Source: Chryseobacterium endalhagicum (GTDB lineage Bacteria > Bacteroidota > Bacteroidia > Flavobacteriales > Weeksellaceae). From it: a stretch of DNA of 64,000 bases. The DNA is taken from positions 1,625,856 through 1,689,855 of the forward strand of contig NZ_JAELVM010000001.1 in the NCBI RefSeq assembly GCF_016745235.1, in the 5' to 3' direction. The position numbers and the translations under genes are program-made. Positions 1 through 6,733 of this stretch are shown piece by piece; position 1 is the first letter of the stretch; the number at the start of each line of letters is the position of its first letter. The notes under the pieces were generated by a model. The model had not been told where the DNA came from. It searched no databases and saw only the letters and a list, made by a program, of their open reading frames with translations.

Positions 1-347
1 TATTTGACTACATAAGAGATAGATATATTGGAATAAAATTATCATATATTGAAGAAAAAGTTAAGGAATTGTATCAATTGTCAATTAATGTTATGGGGAC
101 TCCAAAAGAACTATTTCCATGTCCTTGTTGTAATTATAAAACAATTTTAGAAGAAGGGAATTATCAAATTTGTAAAGTGTGCTTTTGGGAAGATGATGGA
201 AACAGAGATGATTTGAAAATTAGTTCTGTAAATCACATGACATTACATGAAGCAAAAGACAATTTTAAAAAGAAAGATGCTATTTTAGAAAAGTTCTTAA
301 AATTTGTAGATAATGAAGGTAAATTGAAATATTATAAAAATATTTAA
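1..347 (+). CDS. CPCC-type cysteine-rich protein, 5' end cut by window
   Basis: The reading frame is open without a stop back to base 3, so the gene begins left of the window; the TTG at 69 is only an internal codon. The visible C-terminal part has the pattern FPCPCC, then CKVCFWEDDG, matching the CPCC cysteine-rich family (a small four-cysteine, probably metal-binding fold). The residues before it (an acidic helix ending near KVKELYQL) fit the usual N-terminal extension of these proteins. Biochemical function is unknown; in other genomes such genes often sit among toxin-immunity clusters, which fits the neighbours here. Family call is fairly secure, function is not. Confidence 0.75.
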   Translation, partial: FDYIRDRYIGIKLSYIEEKVKELYQLSINVMGTPKELFPCPCCNYKTILEEGNYQICKVCFWEDDGNRDDLKISSVNHMTLHEAKDNFKKKDAILEKFLKFVDNEGKLKYYKNI

Positions 348-399
348 TTAAGGATAATATTTGTCTTTGCTAATACTACTGAATAAAATAGATTGAAAC

Positions 400-422
400 C
401 ATTGCATTTGCAATGTTTTTTT
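400..422 (+). terminator. Hairpin plus T run after the CPCC gene
   Basis: CATTGCA at 400-406 pairs with TGCAATG at 409-415, followed directly by a run of T. It is placed 50 bases after the stop of the CPCC gene, as expected for an intrinsic terminator. The loop is very short if all pairs form. Confidence 0.5.
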
Positions 423-509
423 ATTTTTAGAAAAAGAAGATTATATTTGCTATTACAATTACTACTATTACATAAGTAGGTATGCACCGCAAAATATTCT
501 AAATATTAC

Positions 510-878
510 ATGATTAAATTTATAGATTATTTAGTTTTCCATTTAGATTGTTTATATAAAAGATTGGATAAATTTAAATACAAAGATAGGGGAACAGAGA
601 AATTTTGGTTGGTTGTAGTTATTTCAATTTTTATTAATTTGAATACTTCAAGTATTGATAATGTTTTCCTGGGCAATTATTTGCATATACATCATAAGTA
701 TATTTTTTTCTTAATGATTCCGATTGTAATGACTTTAGTGTATTATTTATTTATTAAAAACGAAAGATTTTTAGACTATGAATTTAAAGAAAGCTATAAG
801 GGATATTTGATATTACTTATATTATTTATCATAACTGTAATTTTAATGTTCATGGTGGTTCCTAGAAAAAATTATTAA
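510..878 (+). CDS. Small integral membrane protein, unknown
   Basis: A 122-residue protein with about three hydrophobic segments (roughly residues 30-48, 62-84 and 96-115), and a charged N-terminus rich in lysine and tyrosine. No family is recognised. It is followed directly by a strong hairpin terminator, so it is probably transcribed alone. Its position between a CPCC gene and tandem immunity-like genes suggests a small membrane immunity or accessory protein, but that is inference from context only. Confidence 0.55.
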   Translation: MIKFIDYLVFHLDCLYKRLDKFKYKDRGTEKFWLVVVISIFINLNTSSIDNVFLGNYLHIHHKYIFFLMIPIVMTLVYYLFIKNERFLDYEFKESYKGYLILLILFIITVILMFMVVPRKNY

Positions 879-890
879 GAACTTAAGAGT

Positions 891-921
891 AAAAAAGAGT
901 ATTGATTCAATACTCTTTTTT
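891..921 (+). terminator. Strong hairpin terminator
   Basis: A perfect inverted repeat: AAAAAAGAGTATT at 891-903, loop GATTC at 904-908, AATACTCTTTTTT at 909-921. The A-run/T-run arms make it work on either strand. It ends the 510-878 gene and lies only 28 bases before the ATG of the next gene. Confidence 0.75.
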
Positions 922-924
922 AAA

Positions 925-949
925 GGCCAAGCATCTAGCTTGTGTCATA
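925..949 (+). repeat. Degenerate copy of a short interspersed repeat
   Basis: This 25-base stretch aligns with 3385-3410 at about 20 of 25 positions with one gap; the shared core is GCATCTnGCTnGTGT followed by ATA. It abuts the start codon of the 950 gene, exactly where that gene lacks the N-terminus present in its neighbour paralogue. Confidence 0.45.
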
Positions 950-1267
950 ATGAAAAACTGGTTAATCGGATTCAAGCCTAAAGATGAATATTTTAGATGT
1001 CCTGAATATTTTGGAAACATAGAGTTTGAAACTGATGATTATTTTGAAATGCTTTCGTTTATTTTATCTGAACCCAATAGGGATTACGACTTCTATTTTA
1101 AAAATAAAAACAATTCTCAATATCGTAAGGGTATGATCCTTATTCATAATAATTCAATGTATTTAGGAATTGGTGCAACGGAAAACTATAAAAACTATCT
1201 TGTGGATAAATTAACTGAGGAATATGATAAACCACCTCTCGTAAGCAATCAGTTGCCTTACTATTAA
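950..1267 (+). CDS. Immunity-like small protein, N-terminally shortened paralogue
   Basis: A 105-residue soluble protein starting at the ATG at 950 (MKNWLIGFK). It is a clear paralogue of the next gene: both share MKNWLIGFK, the block ETDDYFEML, a DFYFKNK/NFYFENK block, and a YLGIG motif near the end. The neighbour has about 21 extra residues before MKNWLIGFK, so this copy appears truncated at its 5' end by the repeat and terminator just upstream. An earlier TTG at 902 lies inside the terminator and is not a credible start. Function is unknown. Tandem diverged paralogues of this size are typical of immunity genes. Confidence 0.55.
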   Translation: MKNWLIGFKPKDEYFRCPEYFGNIEFETDDYFEMLSFILSEPNRDYDFYFKNKNNSQYRKGMILIHNNSMYLGIGATENYKNYLVDKLTEEYDKPPLVSNQLPYY

Positions 1268-1286
1268 AATATAAAGCAATCAATCT

Positions 1287-1670
1287 ATGGAATTAACTGA
1301 TATATACATTTACAGAAATAAAGTTGAAAAGGAAATTATTTTTGATTTTATGAAAAATTGGTTAATAGGTTTTAAAACTGCAGATGAAATTTTTGAATAT
1401 CCTCAGTTTTTCGGAGACACAGTATTGGAAACTGACGATTATTTTGAAATGCTTTTATTCGTCTTGGCTGCTCCTGATAGAAACTATAATTTTTATTTTG
1501 AGAATAAAGATAATCTACAAAATCCCAAAGGAATGATTTTTATTCAAAATAACGCTGTGTACTTAGGAATTGGCGTAATTCCAAGTTGTGAAAAACATTT
1601 TATTAATAGTCTTACCGAAAAATATGAAGAAGAATTAATTATTTGTAATGGTGTTCTCCCTTATAAATAA
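1287..1670 (+). CDS. Immunity-like small protein
   Basis: A 127-residue soluble, acidic protein, the full-length relative of the gene ending 19 bases upstream. It has an N-terminal extension (MELTDIYIYRNK) followed by MKNWLIGFK and the same ETDDYFEML core. No signal peptide or membrane segment is visible. I do not recognise a named family. The tandem arrangement with divergence spread over the length suggests duplicated immunity proteins against related toxins; that is inference, and no toxin domain is visible in the window. Confidence 0.6.
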   Translation: MELTDIYIYRNKVEKEIIFDFMKNWLIGFKTADEIFEYPQFFGDTVLETDDYFEMLLFVLAAPDRNYNFYFENKDNLQNPKGMIFIQNNAVYLGIGVIPSCEKHFINSLTEKYEEELIICNGVLPYK

Positions 1671-1704
1671 TATATCATTCTTGAGCTATTTTGATAATTA
1701 ATTT

Positions 1705-2088
1705 ATGATTAAAGATTTTTTTGATTACCATTATTATAGAGTTGCAAAATTCTATTACAAAAGAGATGGAGCAGATGCTACGACCGCATTGATAAGTGTT
1801 TCAGCAGTCCAGACATGGATTATAATTAATGTTTTATTATTTATAAAAGAATTTTTTTTTCAAAATGAAAAATTTAAATATGGATGGGCTATTTTTCTAT
1901 TGGTAACGATCGGAATTATACTTTACAACAAAAGAAAATATAAGAATAAATATTTAGTATTAAGAAATAAATGGGTCAATGAAAAAAAGAATGAAAAAAT
2001 GGTCAATGGCTTAATAATTATTGCAACAATTATTTTTTCATGGTGTCTGATATTCATTAATTTGTTGATAATAAAAAAAATACAATAA
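1705..2088 (+). CDS. Small membrane protein, paralogue of frameshifted downstream gene
   Basis: A 127-residue protein with a charged N-terminal stretch (FDYHYYRVAKFYYKR), a hydrophobic pair at about residues 33-48 and 60-75, a basic loop (YNKRKYKNKY), and a last hydrophobic segment at about 100-122. The next gene encodes the same layout. The family is unknown. It sits 35 bases after the immunity-like gene and may share its transcript. Directly after its stop codon the same frame stays open for 27 more codons, described separately. Confidence 0.55.
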   Translation: MIKDFFDYHYYRVAKFYYKRDGADATTALISVSAVQTWIIINVLLFIKEFFFQNEKFKYGWAIFLLVTIGIILYNKRKYKNKYLVLRNKWVNEKKNEKMVNGLIIIATIIFSWCLIFINLLIIKKIQ

Positions 2089-2172
2089 GAAATAATTACT
2101 GAATCAAATAAGAAAACATTCGCATTAGGCTATGTTATTGCAGGTGTTGAAAATATGGTTTTAGGAAGATAA
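2089..2172 (+). other. Coding-like remnant in frame after a stop codon
   Basis: After the TAA at 2086-2088 the same frame continues for 27 sense codons and reads like protein, ending KKTFALGYVIAGVENMVLGR before TAA at 2170. There is no good start codon. It could be the tail of a deleted gene, for example the C-terminal end of a toxin or Rhs-like protein lost during rearrangement. Confidence 0.3.
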
Positions 2173-2181
2173 AAAATAATT

Positions 2182-2573
2182 ATGTTACAATATTTTGATA
2201 TGATGTATTATCATCTAGCGACTTTTTACCAAAGATTTAGTAAAAAAACAAGTGGATGGCAAATACAGGCTTCTTTATTATTGGTATTACACAATCGATG
2301 TTATTATTAGATTTATGGATGACAATTAGCTCTATTTTAGATATTAAAGGTAAAGTAACCATTTATGAGAAAATTATTTTTTGTTCAATAGGACTTTTTT
2401 TAATTTTTTATAATATTAAAAGATATGAAAAAAAATATAGATATTATAAATCTATATGGGGTGTCTATGAAGGTTATAGAAAAAGGCTACACGTTTTTTT
2501 AACTTTTTTTACGGTTATTTTTTCATGGTTATTTATTTTTATTTTAGGATTTATTTTTGATAAATATAAATAA
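2182..2573 (+). pseudogene. Frameshifted small membrane protein (paralogue of 1705-2088)
   Basis: An ATG at 2182 opens a frame reading MLQYFDMMYYHLATFYQR, which matches the N-terminus of the 1705 protein (MIKDFFDYHYYRVAKFYYKR). That frame ends at 2310. The matching C-terminal part, with the loop FYNIKRYEKKYRYYKSIW and a last segment FSWLFIFIL like FSWCLIFIN, is in another frame, open from 2256 to 2573. The switch falls near 2245-2256, next to a run of seven A. A single-base indel explains it. The alternative is that only 2256-2573 is translated from its own ATG, or that the base is a sequencing error. Confidence 0.55.
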
Positions 2574-2613
2574 GTGGGAGTCGGAGGAAAGCACCCCCGA
2601 TGGTTAAATTGCC

Positions 2614-2670
2614 TATACTTTACCAAATGGAAATACTCACAAGCTGAATAAAAGATGGCGTATTTATTAG
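2614..2670 (+). other. Possible coding scrap
   Basis: An 18-codon stretch reads YTLPNGNTHKLNKRWRIY then stop. It has no start codon, and an in-frame stop lies three codons upstream. The composition is protein-like and it may be the leftover end of a deleted gene. It sits between two small genes of the putative immunity cluster. Weakly supported. Confidence 0.2.
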
Positions 2671-2688
2671 ATTAAAATAATTAACTAT

Positions 2689-2952
2689 ATGAACGAAAAT
2701 ATCAGAATAGAGGAAGTGGGGGATATTAATTCGGATTATCCTTATTTAGAGGTTTTTTTGAATGATGAACTATCGCCATTTTTAGAGATATCTATTGATG
2801 ACAAAGAATTATCATTTAAGATTTATTCTGTTAAAAAAGATATTATTTTAAATTATGAAGGATGGAAATACATTTACGAAGCTGCTAATGAGTTTCTGCC
2901 GCGTGCCTTAAAAAATGAAGATGACTATCTTAATCAGCTAGGAAATAGATGA
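2689..2952 (+). CDS. Small acidic protein, unknown
   Basis: An 87-residue soluble and acidic protein (MNENIRIEEVGDINSDYPYL). The pattern of short beta-prone stretches followed by a helix at about residues 60-75 (EGWKYIYEAANEFL) is common among small immunity proteins. The family is not recognised. It has its own ATG and good coding character. It lies between membrane-protein genes of the same cluster and is separated from the next by 79 bases. Confidence 0.5.
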   Translation: MNENIRIEEVGDINSDYPYLEVFLNDELSPFLEISIDDKELSFKIYSVKKDIILNYEGWKYIYEAANEFLPRALKNEDDYLNQLGNR

Positions 2953-3031
2953 TATTCCAGATGTGTTGTTAATAAAATATAGAGTTGAAACTCAACCGCT
3001 ATGTTAATAAACCTCTCCCCAATTAAATAAG

Positions 3032-3355
3032 ATGAAAATTTCAAAAAATTATCGCTTTTTCCCTATGATACTAGGTTTAATATTAGTGGTTTATTTTTAT
3101 GGATATAAGTATGTTTACAAAAATAATGATCATTTTTTTAAAAATAGAATTCAGGCTAAGGTTATTAAAGTAATAAATCATGAAGACAAATCGTTACAAT
3201 TTTATTATAGTAATGAATATTGTATCACCATTACAAATACAAGAGGGGATACATTAAAAATTGGTGATTCAATTTCTAAAAAACATAACACAAAAAGTTT
3301 TGGCGTATACAGAATAAAGAATGGTAATTATATTTTTTTTAAAAACTATAAATAA
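3032..3355 (+). CDS. Small membrane-anchored protein, unknown
   Basis: A 107-residue protein with a single N-terminal membrane segment at about residues 9-27 (FFPMILGLILVVYFYGYKY), then a beta-rich extracytoplasmic-looking domain containing KVIKVINHEDKSLQF and a TLKIGDSISK motif. The latter resembles the KxGDSIxK turn seen in small flavobacterial membrane proteins found in series. No family name can be assigned. It is the last gene of the left cluster, followed by a repeat and a strong terminator. Confidence 0.55.
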   Translation: MKISKNYRFFPMILGLILVVYFYGYKYVYKNNDHFFKNRIQAKVIKVINHEDKSLQFYYSNEYCITITNTRGDTLKIGDSISKKHNTKSFGVYRIKNGNYIFFKNYK

Positions 3356-3384
3356 TTATAATATTTAACAAAAATCTCCCAGTT

Positions 3385-3410
3385 GGCGCGGGCATCTTGC
3401 TCGTGTTATA
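3385..3410 (+). repeat. Short interspersed repeat (full copy)
   Basis: GGCGCGGGCATCTTGCTCG followed by TGTTATA is GC-rich against its AT-rich surroundings. It matches the degraded copy at 925-949. The two copies bracket the immunity-like cluster. A short repeat of this kind could serve as a recombination site. Confidence 0.5.
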
Positions 3411-3415
3411 AAATA

Positions 3416-3454
3416 AAATCAACCTGCTGTTCATAGCAGGTTGATTTGTTTTTA
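3416..3454 (+). terminator. Strong hairpin terminator
   Basis: AAATCAACCTGCT at 3416-3428 pairs perfectly with AGCAGGTTGATTT at 3435-3447 around the loop GTTCAT, then G and a T run. It closes the left small-gene cluster. Confidence 0.8.
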
Positions 3455-3571
3455 GAGCTTTCATGGTTTTTTTTGTAAATTTTAATGTCTATGTTCAGGT
3501 GATATTGCTTATTGGGAATGTGGTTTCTTATTAAGTAATAAAATAGAACAATCTGAATTTTTTCGTTTTTC

Positions 3572-3617
3572 ATATCTCTATACAGGGTAGAGGGTTACCC
3601 TGTATGTATCGAGATAT
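3572..3617. repeat. Long imperfect palindrome
   Basis: The inner arms ATACAGGGTA (3580-3589) and TACCCTGTAT (3596-3605) are perfect complements. The outer arms ATATCTC (3572-3578) and GAGATAT (3611-3617) are also complementary. It lies 116 bases beyond the stop of the minus-strand HTH gene, so it could end that transcript, but no clear T run follows on the minus strand. An interspersed palindromic repeat is equally possible. Confidence 0.45.
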
Positions 3618-3732
3618 TTTTGATTCATTTTGTGTTTTTAGAATCTTTAAAATTTAAAAGGAAGTAATAAAATATAAAATTTGTTTTTAAGAATATTTTC
3701 AATTTATTTAGGAATCACATCATAAAGTACTG

Positions 3733-4155
3733 TTAATACTTTTTGAGCCACTTATAAAGTGTAGTTCTGGGAATTTTGTATTCCCTGACGACTTCTTGTT
3801 TTGTTTTCTTTTTAGAATTCACTAAATCCAGAATAAACTCTATAATTTCTATGGTATAAATGTTCTTTCTGAATTCGGGAAGTTCTGTTTTCTGCTGTTT
3901 TATATTTTTATAATAATCAGGAGAAGATGGAGGAGAATACAATAACAGGTGCTGGGAATACATTCTGAAAAAATCATATTGCAGGAGTTTACTCCATTTT
4001 AACAGAAGTTCTGCATGCAGGGATTCACTGTTATACATATTCTGTATATCGTCTTCGCTGCAATGCAAAAAGTTGGTAAGTCTTTCTATAGAAAAATTTG
4101 TTTCCTTTACTCTTGTTTGTATAAGCTGGCCGATATGAATGTTTTTAAAAAGCAT
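3733..4155 (-). CDS. Small two-HTH protein, type A (lone copy)
   Basis: A 140-residue protein from the ATG at 4155 (MLFKNIHIGQLI). The upstream extension to 4254 is not conserved in the paralogues at 20776-21201 and 31085-31513. The N-terminal half (IHIGQLIQTRVKE, then NFLHCSEDDI and LLLKWSKLLQYDFFRMYS) resembles a Cro/Xre-like HTH. The C-terminal part (FRKNIYTIEIIEFIL, then YKIPRTTLYKWLKKY) is a second, psq/transposase-like HTH. Probably DNA-binding. Unlike the other two copies it has no type B partner beside it. A scrap of a surface-protein gene lies just upstream on the same strand, repeating the surface-gene then HTH order seen elsewhere in the window. Confidence 0.75.
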   Translation of the reverse strand: MLFKNIHIGQLIQTRVKETNFSIERLTNFLHCSEDDIQNMYNSESLHAELLLKWSKLLQYDFFRMYSQHLLLYSPPSSPDYYKNIKQQKTELPEFRKNIYTIEIIEFILDLVNSKKKTKQEVVREYKIPRTTLYKWLKKY

Positions 4156-4280
4156 AATTATAAAGGTTGAAGTAAAATATTGTATGTAAGTATAAGAAGT
4201 ATTATGAGGTTCCGGAATTTCAAATGATGATTCATATACTTTTGCAGTTATCATTCTTGAGGGTAATGAATGGACTAATA

Positions 4281-4379
4281 TTATTCACTATATCCAGAAG
4301 GGGTGACAGTATTAATTCCAACTTGAGAATAAGTAATTGCAGAAGGGGGAATAATTAATAGAGAGAATAATTTTTTCAT
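4281..4379 (-). pseudogene. Truncated surface-protein gene, signal peptide only
   Basis: ATG at 4379 on the minus strand opens a 32-codon frame with a signal peptide and then TYSQVGINTVTPSG before a stop at 4281. This is the same opening as the six surface proteins at 8.4-14.7 kb (AYSQVGIKTPTPSS). The remaining 250 or so codons are missing. It is either a deletion scar of a seventh family member in opposite orientation, or a very short secreted peptide. The former is more likely. Confidence 0.65.
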
Positions 4380-4829
4380 TTTCTTAAATATATCATTGTG
4401 TTTTCACTGCAATATTATGGCAAAGAGTTTTTTCATACAAAATATCATATATTACATAAGTATTACAATTGTTTAATTCTTTGATTTTCAGGTTTTTTAA
4501 TTCTTTTTATTGAATCTCTGGCGTTATAGATTTCGAATTCAAAATAATAGAAGTTTTTAATTTACCCGGTTGCCTTCTGTTATGAATTCTGTAAACTGAA
4601 CCAGAAGTTATTGTTTAGGAATAGGAGAAAAGTATTTTAAGAAGGGAGAGTTTAAAAGATGCAACGCGTGTAATACCTATGTAATATCTCTTTTTAAGAA
4701 ATTTTCTTTCGAAATTTTTATTATTGCGCCCGGAATTAATAGTTACAACTTAACTAAGATCTATAAATACTTAATAATTGCTCACTTATTTTAATAGCTA
4801 AGTATTATTCCTCAAAACACAAACATGAT
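4380..4829. other. Gene-free AT-rich stretch
   Basis: No convincing gene or hairpin. It separates the minus-strand signal-peptide scrap from the deleted regulator copy and must hold any promoters for both directions. No exact TAnnTTTG box with a matching upstream element was found in a quick reading. Confidence 0.3.
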
Positions 4830-5041
4830 ATGATGAAATTTCTTATTTTTTGCTTCCGGTTTTTCTGTTTGCATAGGAAAAAATTGCCACGCTGTTTCTT
4901 AACTTCTCTACAAAGATATAACTACCGTTACATACAGGCTCAATTTGAACAAACCAGGAAAACCAGGGTGCGGAAAAAATCAAATATCTTTCCGATGAAG
5001 ATATTTATGTTTTATTGAAAAATATAAATTATTTAACTTGA
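4830..5041 (+). pseudogene. Internally deleted TPR-membrane-HTH regulator
   Basis: The first 45 bases (ATG ATG AAA TTT CTT ATT TTT...) match the start of the two following regulator genes. From about 4877 onward the sequence matches their last 150 bases: a CTGTTTCTTAACTTCTCTAC block, then CAAACCAGGAAAACCAGGG, then CCGATGAAGATATTTATG. About 1.2 kb between these ends is gone and the HTH part is shifted out of frame. This is therefore the deletion scar of a third tandem copy. A 62-residue frame survives but is unlikely to make a working protein. Confidence 0.8.
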
Positions 5042-5089
5042 TTTAGAGTGTTTTTTTTAAAAATATCTCCAAATAATTTAAATAATAAA

Positions 5090-5116
5090 TTGAAGTGCAT
5101 TTACTGGTTAAATTTG
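5090..5116 (+). promoter_or_regulatory. Bacteroidota-type promoter
   Basis: TTG at 5090-5092 and TAAATTTG at 5109-5116 fit the -33 TTG and -7 TAnnTTTG pattern with a 16-base spacer. It lies about 65 bases before the ATG of the first intact regulator. The spacer is at the short end, so confidence is moderate. Confidence 0.45.
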
Positions 5117-5182
5117 TAAATTTACTTTGACAAAGGAAATGCTTTGCCATTATACTTGTTATATTCCCAATAATTACACACG

Positions 5183-6616
5183 ATGAAATTTTTTATTTTC
5201 TTTTTCCCGCTTTTGCTGTTTGCTCAGCCAAAAACAACTCCGAAAGCGATTGATGAAAGACTGAAAAAGTCTAATTTCCTTCTTGTTGATGGTAAAACAG
5301 ATGACATGATTACCCTGAACCTATCTGTACTGAAGGATGCTAAAAGTATCGATTATCCAAAAGGAAGACTCTATGCATATTATAATTTAGCTCTTGCTTT
5401 TTCCATGCAGTATAAATATAATAAAAGCAATTATTATTTAAAGCTCATGGAACCCGAGTTTAAGTATATGGACGATGAAAGCCAGGAAATTGCCATGAAT
5501 GTTGTATACAGTATGAATTACAGAGGAATTAAGATGTATGATGAAGCAATAAAAAAGCTTAAGAAGAATCTGATCCCGGCTGATCATATAAAAAATGATT
5601 CCACCAGATATTCGCTAAAAGGTATTCTTCTCACCCAGATCACCAGAAATTATATTGAGAAAAAAAATTATGACTCTGCTACCCATTATGGAAAGAGCGT
5701 TATTCAGGAGCTGAAGGGAGCTAAAAAAATGGACATAGGCCTGAACACAAACTTAAAAATTGTAACACTGCTTTTGGGTGAAGCAAAGCTTCATCAAAAT
5801 AAAATTGATTCTGCTGAGTTTTATCTAAAATCGGCCCAATCTGTTCCTATACAGTTGGGTAATAATGAATTTGCAGCATTTAAGCTTTCGGGGCAGATCC
5901 ACGATGCGAGAAAACACTATGATTCTGCTGTCACTGACTACGAAAAAGCAATAGAGCTTGCTGCAAAAATTAAGAATTTTAGAAAACTGGCAGAGCTGTA
6001 CGGTTTAATATCCGCGGTACATGAAAAAACAGGACAGTCTGGTAATCAAAAAAAATATGAGCTTAAATACAATACCCTTAATGACAGCTTAAGAAAAATA
6101 GATGAAAATAATCTGAAAGATACTGTTGGCCTTCTTGTGGAAGAAAAGCAAAAGCCTCTGGAGTATAGAAATAACCTTTTATTCTACATTATACTTGCAG
6201 GAATTATGGGAACGGCTGTTATTGTCTTTTTTGTGTATAAACGGATAAGAAATAAAAATAAAGTATTAAATGTAAAAGAGCAGGAAGCCCAGGAGCTTAA
6301 CCAAAAACTGAACTTTGCCTTTGAAGAGGTTATATTGTTAGCAAAAAAAAATGACCCTGAATTTCTTGCCCGTTTTCAGGAAGTTTATCCTGAATTTTTC
6401 CCGAAACTCCTGAAAATTGAACCTCAGCTGTTAAGTACAGAGCTAAAATTTTGTGCCTTACTGTTTCTCAATTTTTCTACCAAGGATATCGCGGCTTATA
6501 CTTTTGTGCAGCCTCAGTCTATACAAACCAGAAAAAACAGACTGAGAAAAAAATTAAATATTACTTCTGATGAAGATATTTATATCTGGATGCAAAATAT
6601 CACCAATAAAGCGTAA
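5183..6616 (+). CDS. TPR-membrane-HTH transcriptional regulator (copy 1)
   Basis: A 477-residue protein: signal peptide (MKFFIFFFPLLLFAQ), a long helical TPR region (about 30-310) with tyrosine-rich repeats such as AYYNLALAFS, one membrane segment at about 329-352, a coiled coil (KEQEAQELNQKL), and a C-terminal LuxR-like HTH at about 415-477 (STELKFCALLFLN, FSTKDIAAY, QTRKNRLRKKLN). The layout puts the TPR sensor outside the inner membrane and the HTH inside. This architecture is common in Bacteroidota. Its position directly upstream of six surface-protein genes suggests it controls them. It is a tandem duplicate of the next gene. Confidence 0.85.
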   Translation: MKFFIFFFPLLLFAQPKTTPKAIDERLKKSNFLLVDGKTDDMITLNLSVLKDAKSIDYPKGRLYAYYNLALAFSMQYKYNKSNYYLKLMEPEFKYMDDESQEIAMNVVYSMNYRGIKMYDEAIKKLKKNLIPADHIKNDSTRYSLKGILLTQITRNYIEKKNYDSATHYGKSVIQELKGAKKMDIGLNTNLKIVTLLLGEAKLHQNKIDSAEFYLKSAQSVPIQLGNNEFAAFKLSGQIHDARKHYDSAVTDYEKAIELAAKIKNFRKLAELYGLISAVHEKTGQSGNQKKYELKYNTLNDSLRKIDENNLKDTVGLLVEEKQKPLEYRNNLLFYIILAGIMGTAVIVFFVYKRIRNKNKVLNVKEQEAQELNQKLNFAFEEVILLAKKNDPEFLARFQEVYPEFFPKLLKIEPQLLSTELKFCALLFLNFSTKDIAAYTFVQPQSIQTRKNRLRKKLNITSDEDIYIWMQNITNKA

Positions 6617-6733
6617 TTCATTTCAAAATATTCTGTTATTTAATTAATATATTAAAGTATCTTTATCTTTTGTATTGTTAAGTTTTCTTTAATTTGATAT
6701 TATGTTTATTGTATTCATAAATAATTCCGTGTG

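Noticed and set aside
4156-4254. N-terminal extension of the lone HTH-A gene
   Set aside because: Both paralogues start at the position equivalent to the ATG at 4155, and the extra residues are not conserved.
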